Source of the DNA: Xanthomonas phaseoli pv. phaseoli
Lineage (GTDB): Bacteria > Pseudomonadota > Gammaproteobacteria > Xanthomonadales > Xanthomonadaceae
DNA: 64,000 nucleotides
NCBI GenBank assembly: GCA_022749655.1
Contig: CP094243.1
Span: 3,472,001 to 3,536,000 of the forward strand
Reading direction: 5' to 3'
Positions within the stretch are counted from its first letter, which is position 1. The number at the start of each line of letters is the position of its first letter. This document shows, in pieces, positions 1 through 11,369 of this stretch. The notes under the pieces are model-generated. The model worked only from the letters and a program-made list of their open reading frames with translations. It made no database searches and was not told the DNA's origin. The position numbers and the translations under genes are program-made.

Positions 1-574
1 GGCGTGCACGACAATTGCGTGCTGCCTCACCGTTTGCCTCGCGCACAAGCGTGCAAGCGCATGCCCACAACCATGCGAATGGAATGACACGCCGCAGAGA
101 TGCGCCGAGATCTGGGGACGGGCGGCGAGCAAACAAACAGGGCGCAACCTCGTCGCAATGCAACGCGACAACGCAACGCAACGCAACGCAACACAGAATC
201 GCGCTGCAGGCGCCTAGCGCGTCGCTATCGACGGTCGAGCGACGCGGGCAACACGGACCTTCTCTCGCAACTCGCATGCTTGAGATATGAGCTGGTGAGA
301 GATGCGAAGATCGTGGCAAGCCTTCCAGCCCGCAGTCGAGCTCAGCGCCGCCCCTGCCTGAAGCGCTGTGGCCACTGACGACGCGCGCAGCACGACCCTT
401 CGCCCTACTCACTGCCGGCCTGAGCGCTGCTGGCCTGGGTGCGCCCACGGACGCGCCTGCATAGCGGGCTTCAGCACGTCCCACGAATATCGCAGAAATC
501 CGACCATGCTCCGAGCTGCTGCCCCAGCGACGCGCTCAGGCAATATCGCCCTCTCGATAAATACAGACCACAAA
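1..574. other. Leading stretch without a supported gene
   Basis: I see no convincing coding sequence here on either strand. The only structure I noticed is a short tandem repeat, acgca four times in a row at 171-190, inside a longer stretch rich in caacg-like words. It lies downstream of the tRNA-Ser terminator, so it probably separates the tRNA-csrA-alaS group from a neighbour outside the window. Confidence 0.5.
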
Positions 575-608
575 TAAAAACGCCCGCAAATCAGTAATTT
601 GCGGGCGT
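575..608 (-). terminator. Rho-independent terminator after tRNA-Ser
   Basis: A perfect 12-bp stem has arms at 580-591 and 597-608 and a 5-nt loop. Read on the minus strand it is followed by a run of five U residues. It sits 9 nt beyond the 3' end of the tRNA-Ser gene and points in the same direction. Stem, loop and U-tract all fit an intrinsic terminator. Confidence 0.9.
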
Positions 609-617
609 CTAGAACAC

Positions 618-710
618 TGGCGGAGCGAGAGGGATTCGAACCCTCGATAGAGCTTTTGACCCTATACTCCCTTAGCAGGGGAGCCCCTTCAGCCGCTCGG
701 GCATCGCTCC
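618..710 (-). tRNA. tRNA-Ser(GCU)
   Basis: The reverse complement folds as a class II tRNA. It has a GGAGCGA acceptor arm pairing with TCGCTCC, a D-arm of the GCCCGAGCGG type, the anticodon loop CTGCTAA with anticodon GCU, a long variable arm typical of serine tRNAs, a T-arm containing GGTTCGAATCC, and an encoded CCA at 618-620. It reads the serine codons AGC and AGU. It lies downstream of csrA on the same strand and is followed directly by an intrinsic terminator. Confidence 0.97.
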
Positions 711-793
711 AGTTTTTGCTGCCTGCCGCGATGTCCGTGGCAGGCCGCGAAGAATACCGGGTAAGAGGGGCTAACGTAAACCCTTGACAACGA

Positions 794-1006
794 TCAATTC
801 GAAGAATTGTCACCGTGATGTGCGCCGGAGGCGACCGGCTCATCCCCACGCTGGATGCGCTGATAGATTTCTTCGCGATGCACAGCCACATCCTTGGGTG
901 CGGTGATACCGATACGCACCTGATTGCCCTTGACGCCGAGAACGGTCACGGTGACCGAGTCGCCGATCATCAAGGTTTCGCCTACCCGGCGAGTGAGGAT
1001 CAACAT
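794..1006 (-). CDS. csrA: Carbon storage regulator CsrA (RsmA)
   Basis: A 70-residue homodimeric RNA-binding protein that binds GGA motifs in mRNA leaders and changes translation or stability. In xanthomonads it is known as RsmA, a global regulator of virulence, motility and exopolysaccharide. The start [10 protein letters not shown], the central VRIGI strand and the VHREEIY segment are the hallmarks of the family. The C-terminal tail after residue 55 is short, polar and variable as usual. The ATG is preceded by AGGAG at good spacing. The order alaS-csrA-tRNA-Ser is a common arrangement in gamma-proteobacteria and supports the call. Confidence 0.97.
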   Translation of the reverse strand: MLILTRRVGETLMIGDSVTVTVLGVKGNQVRIGITAPKDVAVHREEIYQRIQRGDEPVASGAHHGDNSSN

Positions 1007-1145
1007 TTTGCAAATCTCCTGGAACCGGTGGATTTCCCACCAGCATCGACGGCCTCCTGAGTGAGACGCGCCCTACGTAAAGGGAATAGACCAGAAATGG
1101 TAGCGGGACATCCTGCTAGCCAGCAAGGCATAGCAGGACAAGTGT

Positions 1146-3794
1146 TCAGCCCAAGTGTTGCTTGACCCAGAGGGAGACACCGTCGAGTGCGGTCGCAAGG
1201 GCGGGCCCGTCCTCGCCACCACCCTGGGCGAGATCCGGACGGCCGCCACCCTTGCCGCCGATCTGACTGGCGATGTGGCCGAGGAGTTCCCCAGCCTTCA
1301 CCTTGCCAGTTGGGCTGCCGTTCACACCAGCAACGAGCGCCACCTTGCCGCCCGAAGCGCCCGCCAGGACGATGACCGAATCGCCGAGCTGTTGTTTCAA
1401 GCGATCCATCGCATCGCGCAGCGCCTTGGCATCGAAGCCCTCCAGACGCACCGCGACAACCTTGACTCCGGCAACATCGATTGCGCCAGCGCCCAGATAG
1501 GCAGTCGCACCCGACGCCAACTTGGCCTTGAGCGATTCGAGCTCGCGCTCCAGCCGCTTCTGACGCTCGGTCAGTGCGCGCACCTTATCCACCACTTCGG
1601 TGGTGTTGCCACCAAGCAGATTGGCCGCTTCGAGCAGGCGACGCTCCTCGTCAGCCACATAGTCCAGCGCGCCCTGCCCGGTCACCGCTTCGATACGACG
1701 CACGCCCGACGACACGCCGCCTTCGGAGGTGATCTTGAACAGGCCGATGTCGCCGGTGCGGGTGACGTGGGTACCGCCACACAGCTCGGTGGAATAACCG
1801 CCCATCTTGAGCACGCGGACGTTTTCCCCGTACTTCTCGCCGAACAGCGCCATCGCGCCGAAATCCAGCGCCTCCTGCATGGCCATGTTGTGCACTTCCA
1901 CACCATGGTTGGTGCGGACTTCGGCGTTTACCTTGCGCTCGATCACAGCGAGCTCGTCAGCAGTGATCGGCTGGAAGTGCGAGAAGTCAAAGCGCAGGCG
2001 ATCAGGCGCAACCAGCGAGCCCTTCTGTTGCACATGCGTTCCCAGGACTTCGCGCAGGGCGGCATGCAGCAGATGGGTTGCCGAGTGGTTGAGGATGGTC
2101 TTGCCGCGACGTTGCGTGTCGATCCCGCCGGCGAGCACATCGCCAAGCGCGAGCGCGCCTTCGCTGATGCGCCCCACATGCCCGTGGAACTGGCCGGCGA
2201 ACTTCTGCGTATCGCTCACTTCGATCGACACACCCGGGCCGCTCAGCTGGCCGCTGTCGCCGACCTGGCCACCCGACTCGGCATAGAACGGCGTGCGGTC
2301 GGTGAACACGATTACCTCATCGCCCGCTTCCGCGCGTTCGACCGGGCGGCCCTGCTTGAGCAGGGCCACGACCTTGAGGTCATCGGCATCGTACGCTTCG
2401 TAACCCAGGAACACGGTCGGCGACAAGCTGGCGACCAGGTCCGCCGGCAATGCGACGCCGCCGCCGAACTTGCCAGCCGCACGTGCCGTCTCGCGCTGGC
2501 GCTCCATCGCGAACTCGAAGCCCTCCATGTCCACGCGCATGCCGCGCTCGCGCGCGATGTCGGCGGTCAGGTCGACCGGGAAGCCGTAAGTGTCGTACAG
2601 CCGGAAGGCGTCGGCGCCCGGGATGATGTCCTGCGAGCGCGATGCAACCTCGTCGAAGATCTTCATGCCGGCGTCCAGCGTTTCGGCAAAACGCTCTTCT
2701 TCGGCCAACAGCGCGCGCGCCACGGTGTCCTGCGCCACCACCAGCTCGGGATAGGCTTCGCCCATCAGCTCGACCAGCGTGGGCACCATCTTGCTGAAGA
2801 ACGGCTGGCGCACGCCCAGCATCCACCCATGCCGCAGCGCGCGCCGGATGATCCGGCGCAGCACGTAGCCGCGGCCTTCGTTGGAGGGCAGCACGCCATC
2901 GACGATGAGGAAAGAACAGGCGCGGATGTGATCGGCGATCACCCGCAGCGATTTGTTCTCAAGATCGGTGATGCCGGTCAGCGCACTGGCCTTGCCGATC
3001 AGGGTCTGGAACAGGTCGATTTCGTAGTTGGTATGGACGTGCTGCAGGATCGCGGCCAGCCGCTCCAGCCCCATGCCGGTATCCACGCACGGCGCCGGCA
3101 ACGGCACCAGGGTGCCGTCGGGCTGGCGATCGAACTGCATGAAGACCAGGTTCCAGATCTCGATGAAGCGGTCGCCATCTTCATCCGGCGACCCCGGCGG
3201 ACCACCAGCAATGTGATCGCCGTGGTCGAAGAAGATTTCGGTACACGGGCCGCAGGGGCCGGTGTCGGCCATCTGCCAGAAATTATCCGAGGCGTAAGGC
3301 GCACCCTTGTTGTCGCCAATGCGCACGATGCGGCTTTCGGGAATGCCGATCATGTCGCGCCACAGCGCGAAGGCTTCTTCGTCGGTGTGGTAGACGGTGA
3401 CCAGCAGGCGATCGGCCGGCAGCTTCCAGACCTGGGTCAACAGTTCCCAAGCCCAGGCGATGGCGTCCTTCTTGAAATAATCGCCGAACGACCAGTTGCC
3501 GAGCATTTCGAAAAAGGTGTGGTGACGTGCGGTGTAGCCCACCGAGTCCAGATCGTTGTGCTTGCCACCGGCACGCAGGCAGCGCTGCACGTCTGCGGCG
3601 CGGACGTAGCTGCGCTTCTCCGCGCCAAGGAAGACGTCCTTGAACTGGACCATGCCGGAGTTGGTAAACAGCAAGGTGGGGTCGTTGCCCGGCACCAGCG
3701 GCGCGGACGGCACGATGGTGTGACCCTTGCCCTCGAAAAACGCAAGGAAGTCGCTACGGATCTGAGAAGTGCTGAATTTGGCAGGTGCGTTCAT
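1146..3794 (-). CDS. alaS: Alanyl-tRNA synthetase
   Basis: Charges tRNA-Ala with alanine in the cytoplasm and hydrolyses mischarged Ser- or Gly-tRNA-Ala. The 882 residues match the usual bacterial length of about 875. The N-terminal class II catalytic domain is intact. The editing domain shows its zinc ligands, HSATH near residue 570 and CGGTH near residue 670. The C-terminal C-Ala domain contains the glycine-rich [15 protein letters not shown] stretch. The reading frame is uninterrupted, unlike many of its neighbours. It lies upstream of csrA and downstream of recX on the same strand. An imperfect hairpin with arms at 1111-1118 and 1131-1138 lies between alaS and csrA. Confidence 0.98.
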   Translation of the reverse strand: MNAPAKFSTSQIRSDFLAFFEGKGHTIVPSAPLVPGNDPTLLFTNSGMVQFKDVFLGAEKRSYVRAADVQRCLRAGGKHNDLDSVGYTARHHTFFEMLGNWSFGDYFKKDAIAWAWELLTQVWKLPADRLLVTVYHTDEEAFALWRDMIGIPESRIVRIGDNKGAPYASDNFWQMADTGPCGPCTEIFFDHGDHIAGGPPGSPDEDGDRFIEIWNLVFMQFDRQPDGTLVPLPAPCVDTGMGLERLAAILQHVHTNYEIDLFQTLIGKASALTGITDLENKSLRVIADHIRACSFLIVDGVLPSNEGRGYVLRRIIRRALRHGWMLGVRQPFFSKMVPTLVELMGEAYPELVVAQDTVARALLAEEERFAETLDAGMKIFDEVASRSQDIIPGADAFRLYDTYGFPVDLTADIARERGMRVDMEGFEFAMERQRETARAAGKFGGGVALPADLVASLSPTVFLGYEAYDADDLKVVALLKQGRPVERAEAGDEVIVFTDRTPFYAESGGQVGDSGQLSGPGVSIEVSDTQKFAGQFHGHVGRISEGALALGDVLAGGIDTQRRGKTILNHSATHLLHAALREVLGTHVQQKGSLVAPDRLRFDFSHFQPITADELAVIERKVNAEVRTNHGVEVHNMAMQEALDFGAMALFGEKYGENVRVLKMGGYSTELCGGTHVTRTGDIGLFKITSEGGVSSGVRRIEAVTGQGALDYVADEERRLLEAANLLGGNTTEVVDKVRALTERQKRLERELESLKAKLASGATAYLGAGAIDVAGVKVVAVRLEGFDAKALRDAMDRLKQQLGDSVIVLAGASGGKVALVAGVNGSPTGKVKAGELLGHIASQIGGKGGGRPDLAQGGGEDGPALATALDGVSLWVKQHLG

Positions 3795-3895
3795 GTGCTG
3801 GCATTGGGCGGGCGGCAGTCCCGGTCACCCAATGACATGTGGGCGCAGATGAGCGGAACAACCTGAAACCACGAAGGGTAGCAGGCCTGACGCCC

Positions 3896-4384
3896 TCAGT
3901 CCTCAAGGTCGAAGCGCGTGGCGGCGCGAATGCTGTTGCCGTCGAAACCCCGCCGGGCCAGCAGATCGGCGGCCTTGCGCCGCTGCGGAAGGTCGGTTGG
4001 GCCTTGTTCACCGAACCGACGGCGGATCAGGTCGCGCGCGTTTTCGGTCCAATCCCCTTCAAAGGTCGCCAAGGCGGTACTGATGGCCTCGCTATCCAGA
4101 CCATGGGTTCCGAGCTCGGCGCGAATATGCAGCGGGCCGTAACCCGAACCGGCACGATTGCGCACGACTGCAGCAGCGAAGCGGGTGTCGTCCTGCCATC
4201 CCTCGTCCGTGAGCCGATCGACGGCGGCTTGCGCCGCATCTGGCTCGATTCCGCGGGCCAGCAGCTTGCGGTTCAATTCCTTGCGCGAATGTTCGCGCCG
4301 TACCAATAGGCCGAGTGCGCGCTGGACCGGTGTCTGTTCCTTGAACCGGCGCCCCCGCTTTGGTGCGGGCTCTTGCTCGTCCAT
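3896..4384 (-). CDS. recX: RecA modulator RecX
   Basis: RecX binds RecA filaments and limits their extension, tuning recombination and the SOS response. The protein is all-helical and built from three-helix repeats. Visible family features are RREHSRKEL near the N-terminus, LTDEGWQDD in the middle and the C-terminal [13 protein letters not shown] segment. I prefer the ATG at 4384 (162 residues, beginning [10 protein letters not shown]), because the in-frame ATG at 4408 adds only eight residues that look unlike the family. It follows recA on the same strand after about 290 bp, which is wider than the usual recA-recX spacing. Confidence 0.93.
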   Translation of the reverse strand: MDEQEPAPKRGRRFKEQTPVQRALGLLVRREHSRKELNRKLLARGIEPDAAQAAVDRLTDEGWQDDTRFAAAVVRNRAGSGYGPLHIRAELGTHGLDSEAISTALATFEGDWTENARDLIRRRFGEQGPTDLPQRRKAADLLARRGFDGNSIRAATRFDLED

Positions 4385-4677
4385 CGTTGAGGGGTCCCGA
4401 ATCGCCAAGATCAGTTACGACATCAATGCGCCATCCATGGCGCCTGCCCTCCTGGCCTTCGATAGATCTACCGCGAGAAGCGACAGCACTGACTCCGCCG
4501 TCCTCGCGATAGAAAAACTTCAAACACGCTCGAACCTGTTGCCCCAGCGCCGGGCGGACGTGGATGGCGCTGGAGCGTTCACGTACCGTGCGAGGTTCCG
4601 CCTACCGCTCACCAAAGCATCACCGTTACCCATTCGCGGCAAACCGCCTCCGGCGACCGGTGATGTTGTGCTGCAAC

Positions 4678-5712
<1,035 letters not shown>

Positions 5713-5884
5713 CTGGGTGATCCTCGTCAGTGATTTCGGTATGGGGCTAATGTAGCGGCGGTGTATCGCACAGGCTGAGACTGCAGGCGACACACTCAGA
5801 TTAGGGAGGCGGAAGGTCCGGTGGCAGCGGGGAATCCTGCGGCGCCAGCTCGGAGAAACGCCGGCACGGCCATCGGCACAGACC

Positions 5885-6526
5885 TCAACGGTTAGGCCTC
5901 AACAGTCCGCAATACAGGCCTTCAATCGCGAAATCCTGATCCGGTAGCACCTCGATGGGCGCGTAGTCTGGATTGCGCGGCAGCAGCCGGATGCGGTCCT
6001 TGCCGATCTTCAGCAGCTTCACCGTAATTTCCTCATCGATCCGCGCCACCACGATCTGCCCCGAACGCGCGTCGCGAGTGCGGTGCACGCCGATCAGATC
6101 GCCGTTGAAGATGCCTTCGTCGCGCATCGAATCGCCTTGCACCTTGAGCAGGTAATCCGGCGAGGGCGAGAAGAACACCCGATCCAGTACAACGAAGTCG
6201 TCCGAGCCGATATCGGCGCCAATCGGCAGACCCGCGGCCACGCGGCCCAGCACCGGCAGACGCAGCACGTCGTCGCGCTCCGCCTCGCTCACCGGAGCCG
6301 CGCGTGTCTGCGCACCCTGCCCGGCCAGCCGTATCCCGCGCGCCTGACCTGGGACGCGGCGGATCGCCCCCGCATGCTCCAGCGCTTCCAGGTGATATTG
6401 CGCCGCACGGACGCCCTTGAAGCCGAACGCGCGCGCGATTTCGGTCTGCGACGGCGGGACACCATCGGCATCGATGCGCTCGGCGATCAAGGCCAGGATT
6501 GCTTGCTGGGTATCGGTCAGGTCCAT
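5885..6526 (-). CDS. lexA: SOS repressor LexA
   Basis: Represses SOS genes until RecA-stimulated self-cleavage. The 213-residue protein has an N-terminal winged helix-turn-helix (about residues 1-65) and a C-terminal S24 peptidase domain. The scissile bond is Ala98-Gly99 in the sequence GRVAAGLP. The catalytic serine is S133 (QGDSMRD) and the general base is K170 (EITVKLL). The start at 6526 ([10 protein letters not shown]) is the family start. An upstream in-frame ATG would place coding sequence across the operator. The 19-bp LexA operator ends only 2 nt before the ATG, which leaves no room for a ribosome-binding site. The mRNA may therefore be leaderless or have an unusual start. Confidence 0.98.
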   Translation of the reverse strand: MDLTDTQQAILALIAERIDADGVPPSQTEIARAFGFKGVRAAQYHLEALEHAGAIRRVPGQARGIRLAGQGAQTRAAPVSEAERDDVLRLPVLGRVAAGLPIGADIGSDDFVVLDRVFFSPSPDYLLKVQGDSMRDEGIFNGDLIGVHRTRDARSGQIVVARIDEEITVKLLKIGKDRIRLLPRNPDYAPIEVLPDQDFAIEGLYCGLLRPNR

Positions 6527-6528
6527 GG

Positions 6529-6547
6529 TTAGTAGTATTACTACTAA
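6529..6547. promoter_or_regulatory. LexA operator (SOS box) of lexA
   Basis: The perfect palindrome TTAGTAGTATTACTACTAA fits the xanthomonad LexA motif TTAG-N6-TACTA. It lies two bases upstream of the lexA start codon, so LexA would repress its own gene, as is known in Xanthomonas and Xylella. A repressor bound here would cover the likely transcription start or the 5' end of the message. Confidence 0.93.
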
Positions 6548-6613
6548 CGAGCACCTGCGCAAGTGTTCGCGGCGCCTTGCCCGCACCCATCAGGATGCGG
6601 CGCGCTGAGGGCG

Positions 6614-8289
6614 CTAGCGCCGGCTTCGCCAGATCGAAAACAGGATCCAGATGCCGCATAGCGCCGCGCCAATGAAACCGCCCACCCCAGCGCGAGCAAC
6701 CAGCGGCTGGCGCTCCCGCCGACGCTGTTCATGACGATCGAAGAGCCGATCACCAAGGCGGCAGTCACGATCCCCATCGTGAGGCGGTTGGCGGCGCGGT
6801 CGACCTGCTCGCCGAACTCGCGCAATGCGCGTGTTTCGATCTGAAGCTGCAGCTTGCCGCGGCGTGCGGCTTACAACAGGCGCTTGAGGTCGCGCGGCAG
6901 ATCGCCGATCAGATCGATCGCACCAGTCACCGTCCGCCGGCCGCGTCGCACGATGGCGCGCGGCGCATAGCGTTGCAACACCACGCGTTCCAGATATGGG
7001 CGCGCCTCGGTGGCCATGTCGAAGTCCGGATCGAGCTGGCGCCCCATGCCTTCCAGGGTGAGAAACGCCTTGATCATCAGTGCCAGATCCGATGGCAGCG
7101 TCAGCCCGTGATCGCGCAGGATGGAGGTGACATCGCCAAGCATTGCGCCAATACGCAATTCTTTCAGCGGCACGCCGCGATACTCGTCGACGAACGCGCC
7201 GATGTCCTGCTGCAAACGCGCCTCATCGACCTCCAGGCTGGTGCCCGCCCATTCCAGCAAGACATCGATCACCGCATCGGCGTCGTAGCTGACCATGCCG
7301 TGCAACAGCTGTGCGACCTGAAACCGACGCTGCTCGGAGACGCGCCCGACCATGCCGAAATCGATGACCGCGATGCGCCCGTCGCGCAGGTAGAAAATAT
7401 TCCCCGGATGCGGGTCGGCGTGGAAGCAGCCGTCCTGCAGCACCATCTTGAGCACGATGCCGGCACCGGCACGTGCGAGCGCCCTGCGATCCAGGCCGGC
7501 CGCATCGACGGCAAGCAGATCACGGCCGGGAATCCCATCGATGAACTCCTGCACGTTGAGCGACTCGCAGGTCCACTCCCAGTACACCGCCGGCACCACC
7601 ACGTGCGCGTCATGCGCGAAGTTGGCGGCGATGCGTTCGGCGTTGCGCCCCTCCGCAGCGAAGTCCAGTTCGCGTCGCAGCGAAACGGTAAATTGCTGCA
7701 CCACCTCGGCAGGACGGTAGCGCTTGAGATCCGGTGCACGGGTTTCGACGATTTCCGCAAGCCGGGCGAGCAGGCGCAGGTCCGCGTCGATGGTGTCACC
7801 GATATCGGGACGTCGGATCTTCAACACCACCGGCGTGCCATCGATCAGCCACGCGCGATGGGTCTGTGCCAGCGATGCGGCCGCCAGCGGTTGTTCGTCC
7901 AGGCGCGCGAAGATGCTTTCCGGCTCCATGCCCAGCGCAGCAACCAGCTGTGGGCGGATCTGCTCGAACGGCAGCGCCGGCACCGCATTCTGCAGCTCGC
8001 TCAATTCTTCGATCCACTCCGGTGGCAGCAGATCCACGCGCGTGGCCAGCACCTGCCCGAGTTTGACGAAGGTGGGCCCAAGCTCTTCCAGTGCACGCCG
8101 CACGCGCATCGCTGCGGACATGCGCAAACGGCCCTCGGCGTTCTGCCAATGCAACAGCCTGCCGGCGCGCTCAAGCACATCGGCCATGCCGATACGACGC
8201 ACCACATCCCCGAAGCCGTAGCGGATCAGGACCGAGGCGATTTCCTGCAGACGCCCAAGATCACGTACCGTGCCGAGTGCTTCCCACAT
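6614..8289 (-). pseudogene. ubiB: Ubiquinone biosynthesis kinase-like UbiB, broken near the 3' end
   Basis: UbiB is an ABC1/ADCK atypical kinase-like membrane protein that supports ubiquinone synthesis. The core is intact. It has the KxGQ motif (FVKLGQ), the alanine-rich loop AAASLAQTH, HADPHPGN and the VIDFGMVG metal-binding motif. After 472 residues an in-frame TAA occurs at 6868-6870. Coding resumes in the same frame beyond it, then shifts at a GGGG run (6685-6688), where one missing G separates the reading frame from the expected end. With both lesions repaired the gene ends at 6614 and makes about 558 residues, the normal length, with two C-terminal membrane helices. As read, the product keeps the kinase-like domain but loses its membrane anchor. 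The TAA is most simply a C-to-T change of CAA. Confidence 0.88.
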
Positions 8290-8753
8290 CAGCGCACCGC
8301 CCGCGAGCGCGTTGCGCTCAGGCGCTGCGTGACGCTGCAGTACACGGCAGCCTGCAACGCGGCGACCGATGGGACAGGAGCAAGAAACGACGGCATTGGC
8401 ACCCTGGGCGGTGAGGAGACCTTGTTTGTAGCCGATCTGCCCTCCGCTGTCGCGCCCTTGCCCCGTCCAAGCTCAGCGCAGGTTGCAAGGCGGTGCGCGG
8501 TACATACGCAACGGCAGCGTTCGCTGATTCGCTGCACTTCGGTTGCGCCATCGTCACTTCGCAGCCTCGTTGCCGAATGTTCCAAGCGACGCATCCGCTC
8601 AGCGTGCTGACGCGGCGTGTCGACAGCGAGCCGCAGCCAGTTCTTGGACTGCGCACGGCCACGGCGTTCGGGTTTCCATGCTGCACGAGATTGCGCTGAA
8701 AAATGGGCGGCGCGGATCTGTTGCCGAACGCCCTCCAGTGAACCCGACCACCG
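8290..8753. other. Gap between ubiB and the cinA-type gene, no gene seen
   Basis: These 464 bp contain only arginine-rich reading frames of the type produced by GC-rich DNA in all frames. None resembles a known family or has a convincing ribosome-binding site. The promoter of ubiB is presumably here, but I could not recognise it. Confidence 0.4.
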
Positions 8754-9248
8754 CTACAGTAGCGCGCTCAGCCCACGCAGTGCCGCAGCGACGGTCTGAC
8801 GACGCACTGCATCGCGGTCGCCATTGAACTGGAACAGTTGTGCGGTGGCGTAACCACCACGACGTTTCCAGCCGATCCAGACCGTGCCGACCGGCTTGTC
8901 CTCACTGCCACCGCCAGGCCCGGCAATGCCGGTCACCGCCACCGCGATGCTTGCGCCGGAATTCACCAGGGCGCCAGAGACCATTTCGATCACCGTTTCG
9001 CGACTGACCGCCCCATGCACTTCCAGCGTCTGTGGGCGGACGCCGAGCAGCGCCTGCTTGGCCTCGTAGCTATAGGCGGCCATCCCGCAATCGAACCAGT
9101 GCGAGGAGCCGGCGACATCGGTCACCGCCTTGGCGATCCAACCACCGGTGCAACTCTCGGCAGTGACCAGGCGCTCGCGCGCGGCAAGCAATTGCTGCCC
9201 GAGGGCTTCGGCCAGCTGTTGCAGTTCGGAATCGGCGGAAAAAGACAT
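8754..9248 (-). CDS. CinA C-terminal-type amidase (NMN deamidase, PncC family)
   Basis: A 164-residue protein consisting only of the CinA C-terminal domain. Family members deamidate nicotinamide mononucleotide and so recycle NAD by-products in the cytoplasm. Signature segments are LVTAESCTGGW (about residues 29-39), GAVSRETV and VTGIAGPGGGSEDKPVGTV. The N-terminal MoCF-like domain of full-length CinA is absent, as in the E. coli PncC (YgaD) type, which also lies near recA. I use the ATG at 9248. A GTG two codons upstream would add only two residues. Confidence 0.92.
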   Translation of the reverse strand: MSFSADSELQQLAEALGQQLLAARERLVTAESCTGGWIAKAVTDVAGSSHWFDCGMAAYSYEAKQALLGVRPQTLEVHGAVSRETVIEMVSGALVNSGASIAVAVTGIAGPGGGSEDKPVGTVWIGWKRRGGYATAQLFQFNGDRDAVRRQTVAAALRGLSALL

Positions 9249-9673
9249 GGGCACGGCAAGGTGGGGGCAGCGGACGTTTTAGCCCAATTCGTCGCGCCTG
9301 TCTGCCGCTGGCGCCGCTTCCGGCTGGGCGCGAGGTGGCCAAGGTTCAGTGGCGATATGCGGCCGATGCGCACTGCTGGGCCTGGACGGGCTTGTGTGTA
9401 CGCCGACTTGCCGGCAGCACGAGTCAACGCGCAGCGCCGCCTTCAGGCCGCCGAATCACCGCGGCTAGTGCGCCGGATCACTGATGACAGGCGTGGCGTG
9501 CCGCATGAGCGCACGACCGCACCGTTCTGCAGTACCCACTACTCACACGGAATTTCTGTCAGTTCTGCAGGCCAGGACGAGGCCCGGCAACTGCCGCACA
9601 GCGACCCGGTAGGCCGTTGCCCTAATCGTTTTGAAGCAGCGCACAGTCGTGCACGACCGACTGCGCGCTTTCA
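9249..9673. other. Gap between the cinA-type gene and hflX, no gene seen
   Basis: No reading frame in these 425 bp has recognisable protein features, and I see no strong hairpin with a U-tract. It should contain the promoter of the cinA-type gene and the end of the hflX transcript. Confidence 0.4.
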
Positions 9674-11002
9674 TCACGCTTCCCAGTCTTCGCGACGATC
9701 CGGCAGCATCGCGCGCAGCGGCGCACCGTCCTGCCCGGCGGCCAACCGCTCGGCCTCGACCATCGGCAGATCGACATCGAGCAACCAACCCTCTTCGTCG
9801 ATTTGCTCATTGCGCACCACTTCCAGCTGATGCAGCCTGGAACGCAGGCGGCCGGCAGACGGTGGGAGCCGTAGCTGGCCGGTCAGGTGGCGCAGGTCCA
9901 ACCGCTGACCGAGCGCATGCTGCAATTCTTCCAGCCCGCGCCCGTCGCGCGCCGACACCCAGACACGCTCGCGGCGTGCCGGGTCGGGAATGCCGTCCTG
10001 CGCGTCGTGGCGCACTTCGGCGCCTTCGATCTTGTCGATCTTGTTGATCTTGTTGAATACCAGCAGCTGCGGCAGATCGCCGGCACCGACGGCCTGCAAC
10101 ACTTCGTCTACCTGCAGGATGCGTTCTTCGCGCAACGGGTCTGCTGCATCGACAACGTGCAGCAACAGATCGGCATCGCGCGCCTCCGAGAGCGTGGAGC
10201 GGAATGCGGCGACCAGCTCGTGCGGAAGATCGCGCACGAAGCCAACCGTGTCGGCAAGGATCGCGCTGCCACCCGGCAACGCAATGCGTCGCACGGTCGG
10301 GTCGAGCGTGGCGAACAATTGATCTGCCACGTAAGCCTCTGCACCGGTCAACACATTGAACAGCGTCGACTTGCCGGCATTGGTGTAACCGACCAGTGCA
10401 ATCCGTGGCAATTCGCTGCGCATCCGCGCACGACGCATCTGGGTGCGCTGCACCTCGACCTTTTCCAGCCGCTGCTGCAACTGTTCGACGCGTTTTTGCA
10501 GCAGGCGGCGGTCGGTTTCCAGCTGGGTTTCGCCCGGGCCGCGCAGGCCGATGGAGCCACCGCGCTGACGCTCCAAGTGGGTCCAGCCACGCACCAACCG
10601 CGTGGCCATGTGACGCAACTGCGCCAGTTCCACCTGCAGCTTGCCTTCGTGGCTGCGCGCACGTTGCGCGAAGATGTCCAGGATCAACCCGGTGCGGTCG
10701 ATCACACGCCGCTCCAGATACCGCTCCAGGTTGCGCTCCTGGCCGGGCGACAGGGTGTGATTGACCAGCACCAGGTCGGCGCCGGTCGCCTCGGCTGCGG
10801 CCTTGACCTCTTCCAGCTTGCCGCTACCGATCAAGGTCGACGGGCTGGGCTTATCGATGCGTGCGGTGAGCGTGGCGGCGACCGTGGCGCCCGCCGACTT
10901 TGCAAGGTCGGCGAACTCCTCCATCACATCGTCTTCGGCAGGCCCACCGGAGTGGGTCTGTATCAACAACGCGTGTTCACCCTTGCGGGACCGATCAAAC
11001 AC
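9674..11002 (-). CDS. hflX: GTPase HflX
   Basis: A ribosome-associated GTPase that splits stalled or stressed ribosomes. The 442-residue protein has the N-terminal HflX domain, the glycine-rich linker RGPGETQLETDRR, the P-loop GYTNAGKST, the G3 motif DTVGF and a G4 motif. The G4 region reads FNKINKIDKIEG, encoded by three near-identical 9-bp units, so it looks like a small in-frame duplication just in front of the essential NKID. Hfq ends 11 bp upstream of the hflX start, the classical hfq-hflX pair. This is the last gene of an ftsH-folP-miaA-hfq-hflX run. Confidence 0.96.
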   Translation of the reverse strand: MFDRSRKGEHALLIQTHSGGPAEDDVMEEFADLAKSAGATVAATLTARIDKPSPSTLIGSGKLEEVKAAAEATGADLVLVNHTLSPGQERNLERYLERRVIDRTGLILDIFAQRARSHEGKLQVELAQLRHMATRLVRGWTHLERQRGGSIGLRGPGETQLETDRRLLQKRVEQLQQRLEKVEVQRTQMRRARMRSELPRIALVGYTNAGKSTLFNVLTGAEAYVADQLFATLDPTVRRIALPGGSAILADTVGFVRDLPHELVAAFRSTLSEARDADLLLHVVDAADPLREERILQVDEVLQAVGAGDLPQLLVFNKINKIDKIEGAEVRHDAQDGIPDPARRERVWVSARDGRGLEELQHALGQRLDLRHLTGQLRLPPSAGRLRSRLHQLEVVRNEQIDEEGWLLDVDLPMVEAERLAAGQDGAPLRAMLPDRREDWEA

Positions 11003-11013
11003 GCACTACTCCG

Positions 11014-11292
11014 TTACTGCTCGACGTCGTCATCTTCCGCCTGATTGCCTTCATTGGATTGCACATACCCACCACCAGGGCCCACGCGCACATTGCGCGC
11101 CGGCACCACCGTGGAAATGGCGTGCTTGTACACCATCTGACTCACGGTATTGCGCAGCAGGACCACGAATTGGTCGAACGACTCGATCGTGCCCTGCAGC
11201 TTGATGCCATTGACCAGATACACCGACACAGGCACCCGCTCGCGCCGCAGCGCATTGAGGAACGGGTCCTGTAAAGATTGCCCCTTAGCCAT
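11014..11292 (-). CDS. hfq: RNA chaperone Hfq
   Basis: A hexameric Sm-like RNA chaperone that pairs small RNAs with mRNAs. The 92-residue protein has Sm1 ([20 protein letters not shown]), the segment [11 protein letters not shown], and Sm2 ending in the diagnostic [10 protein letters not shown]. The C-terminal tail is short and acidic. A strong GAAGAGGA ribosome-binding site precedes the ATG. It lies between miaA and hflX on the same strand, the conserved gamma-proteobacterial order. Confidence 0.98.
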
Positions 11293-11369
11293 CGAAAAAT
11301 CCTCTTCATTATTGTTCTTATTGTTCCGGTCGACACCTGCTATCCCCAGCCGGCCCCGGAAACGGGATG

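Noticed and set aside
1155..3866. A 903-codon open frame on the plus strand opposite alaS
   Set aside because: It is antisense to a perfect alaS and arises from the GC-rich codon bias of alaS. Its translation has no family signal.
5713..5884. A LexA box in front of recA
   Set aside because: I looked for TTAG-N6-TACTA in both directions and found only isolated half-sites (a CTAA near 5747). It may still be regulated through a divergent motif.
8290..8753. A gene in the gap before ubiB
   Set aside because: Only arginine-rich frames with no recognisable domain, signal peptide or ribosome-binding site.
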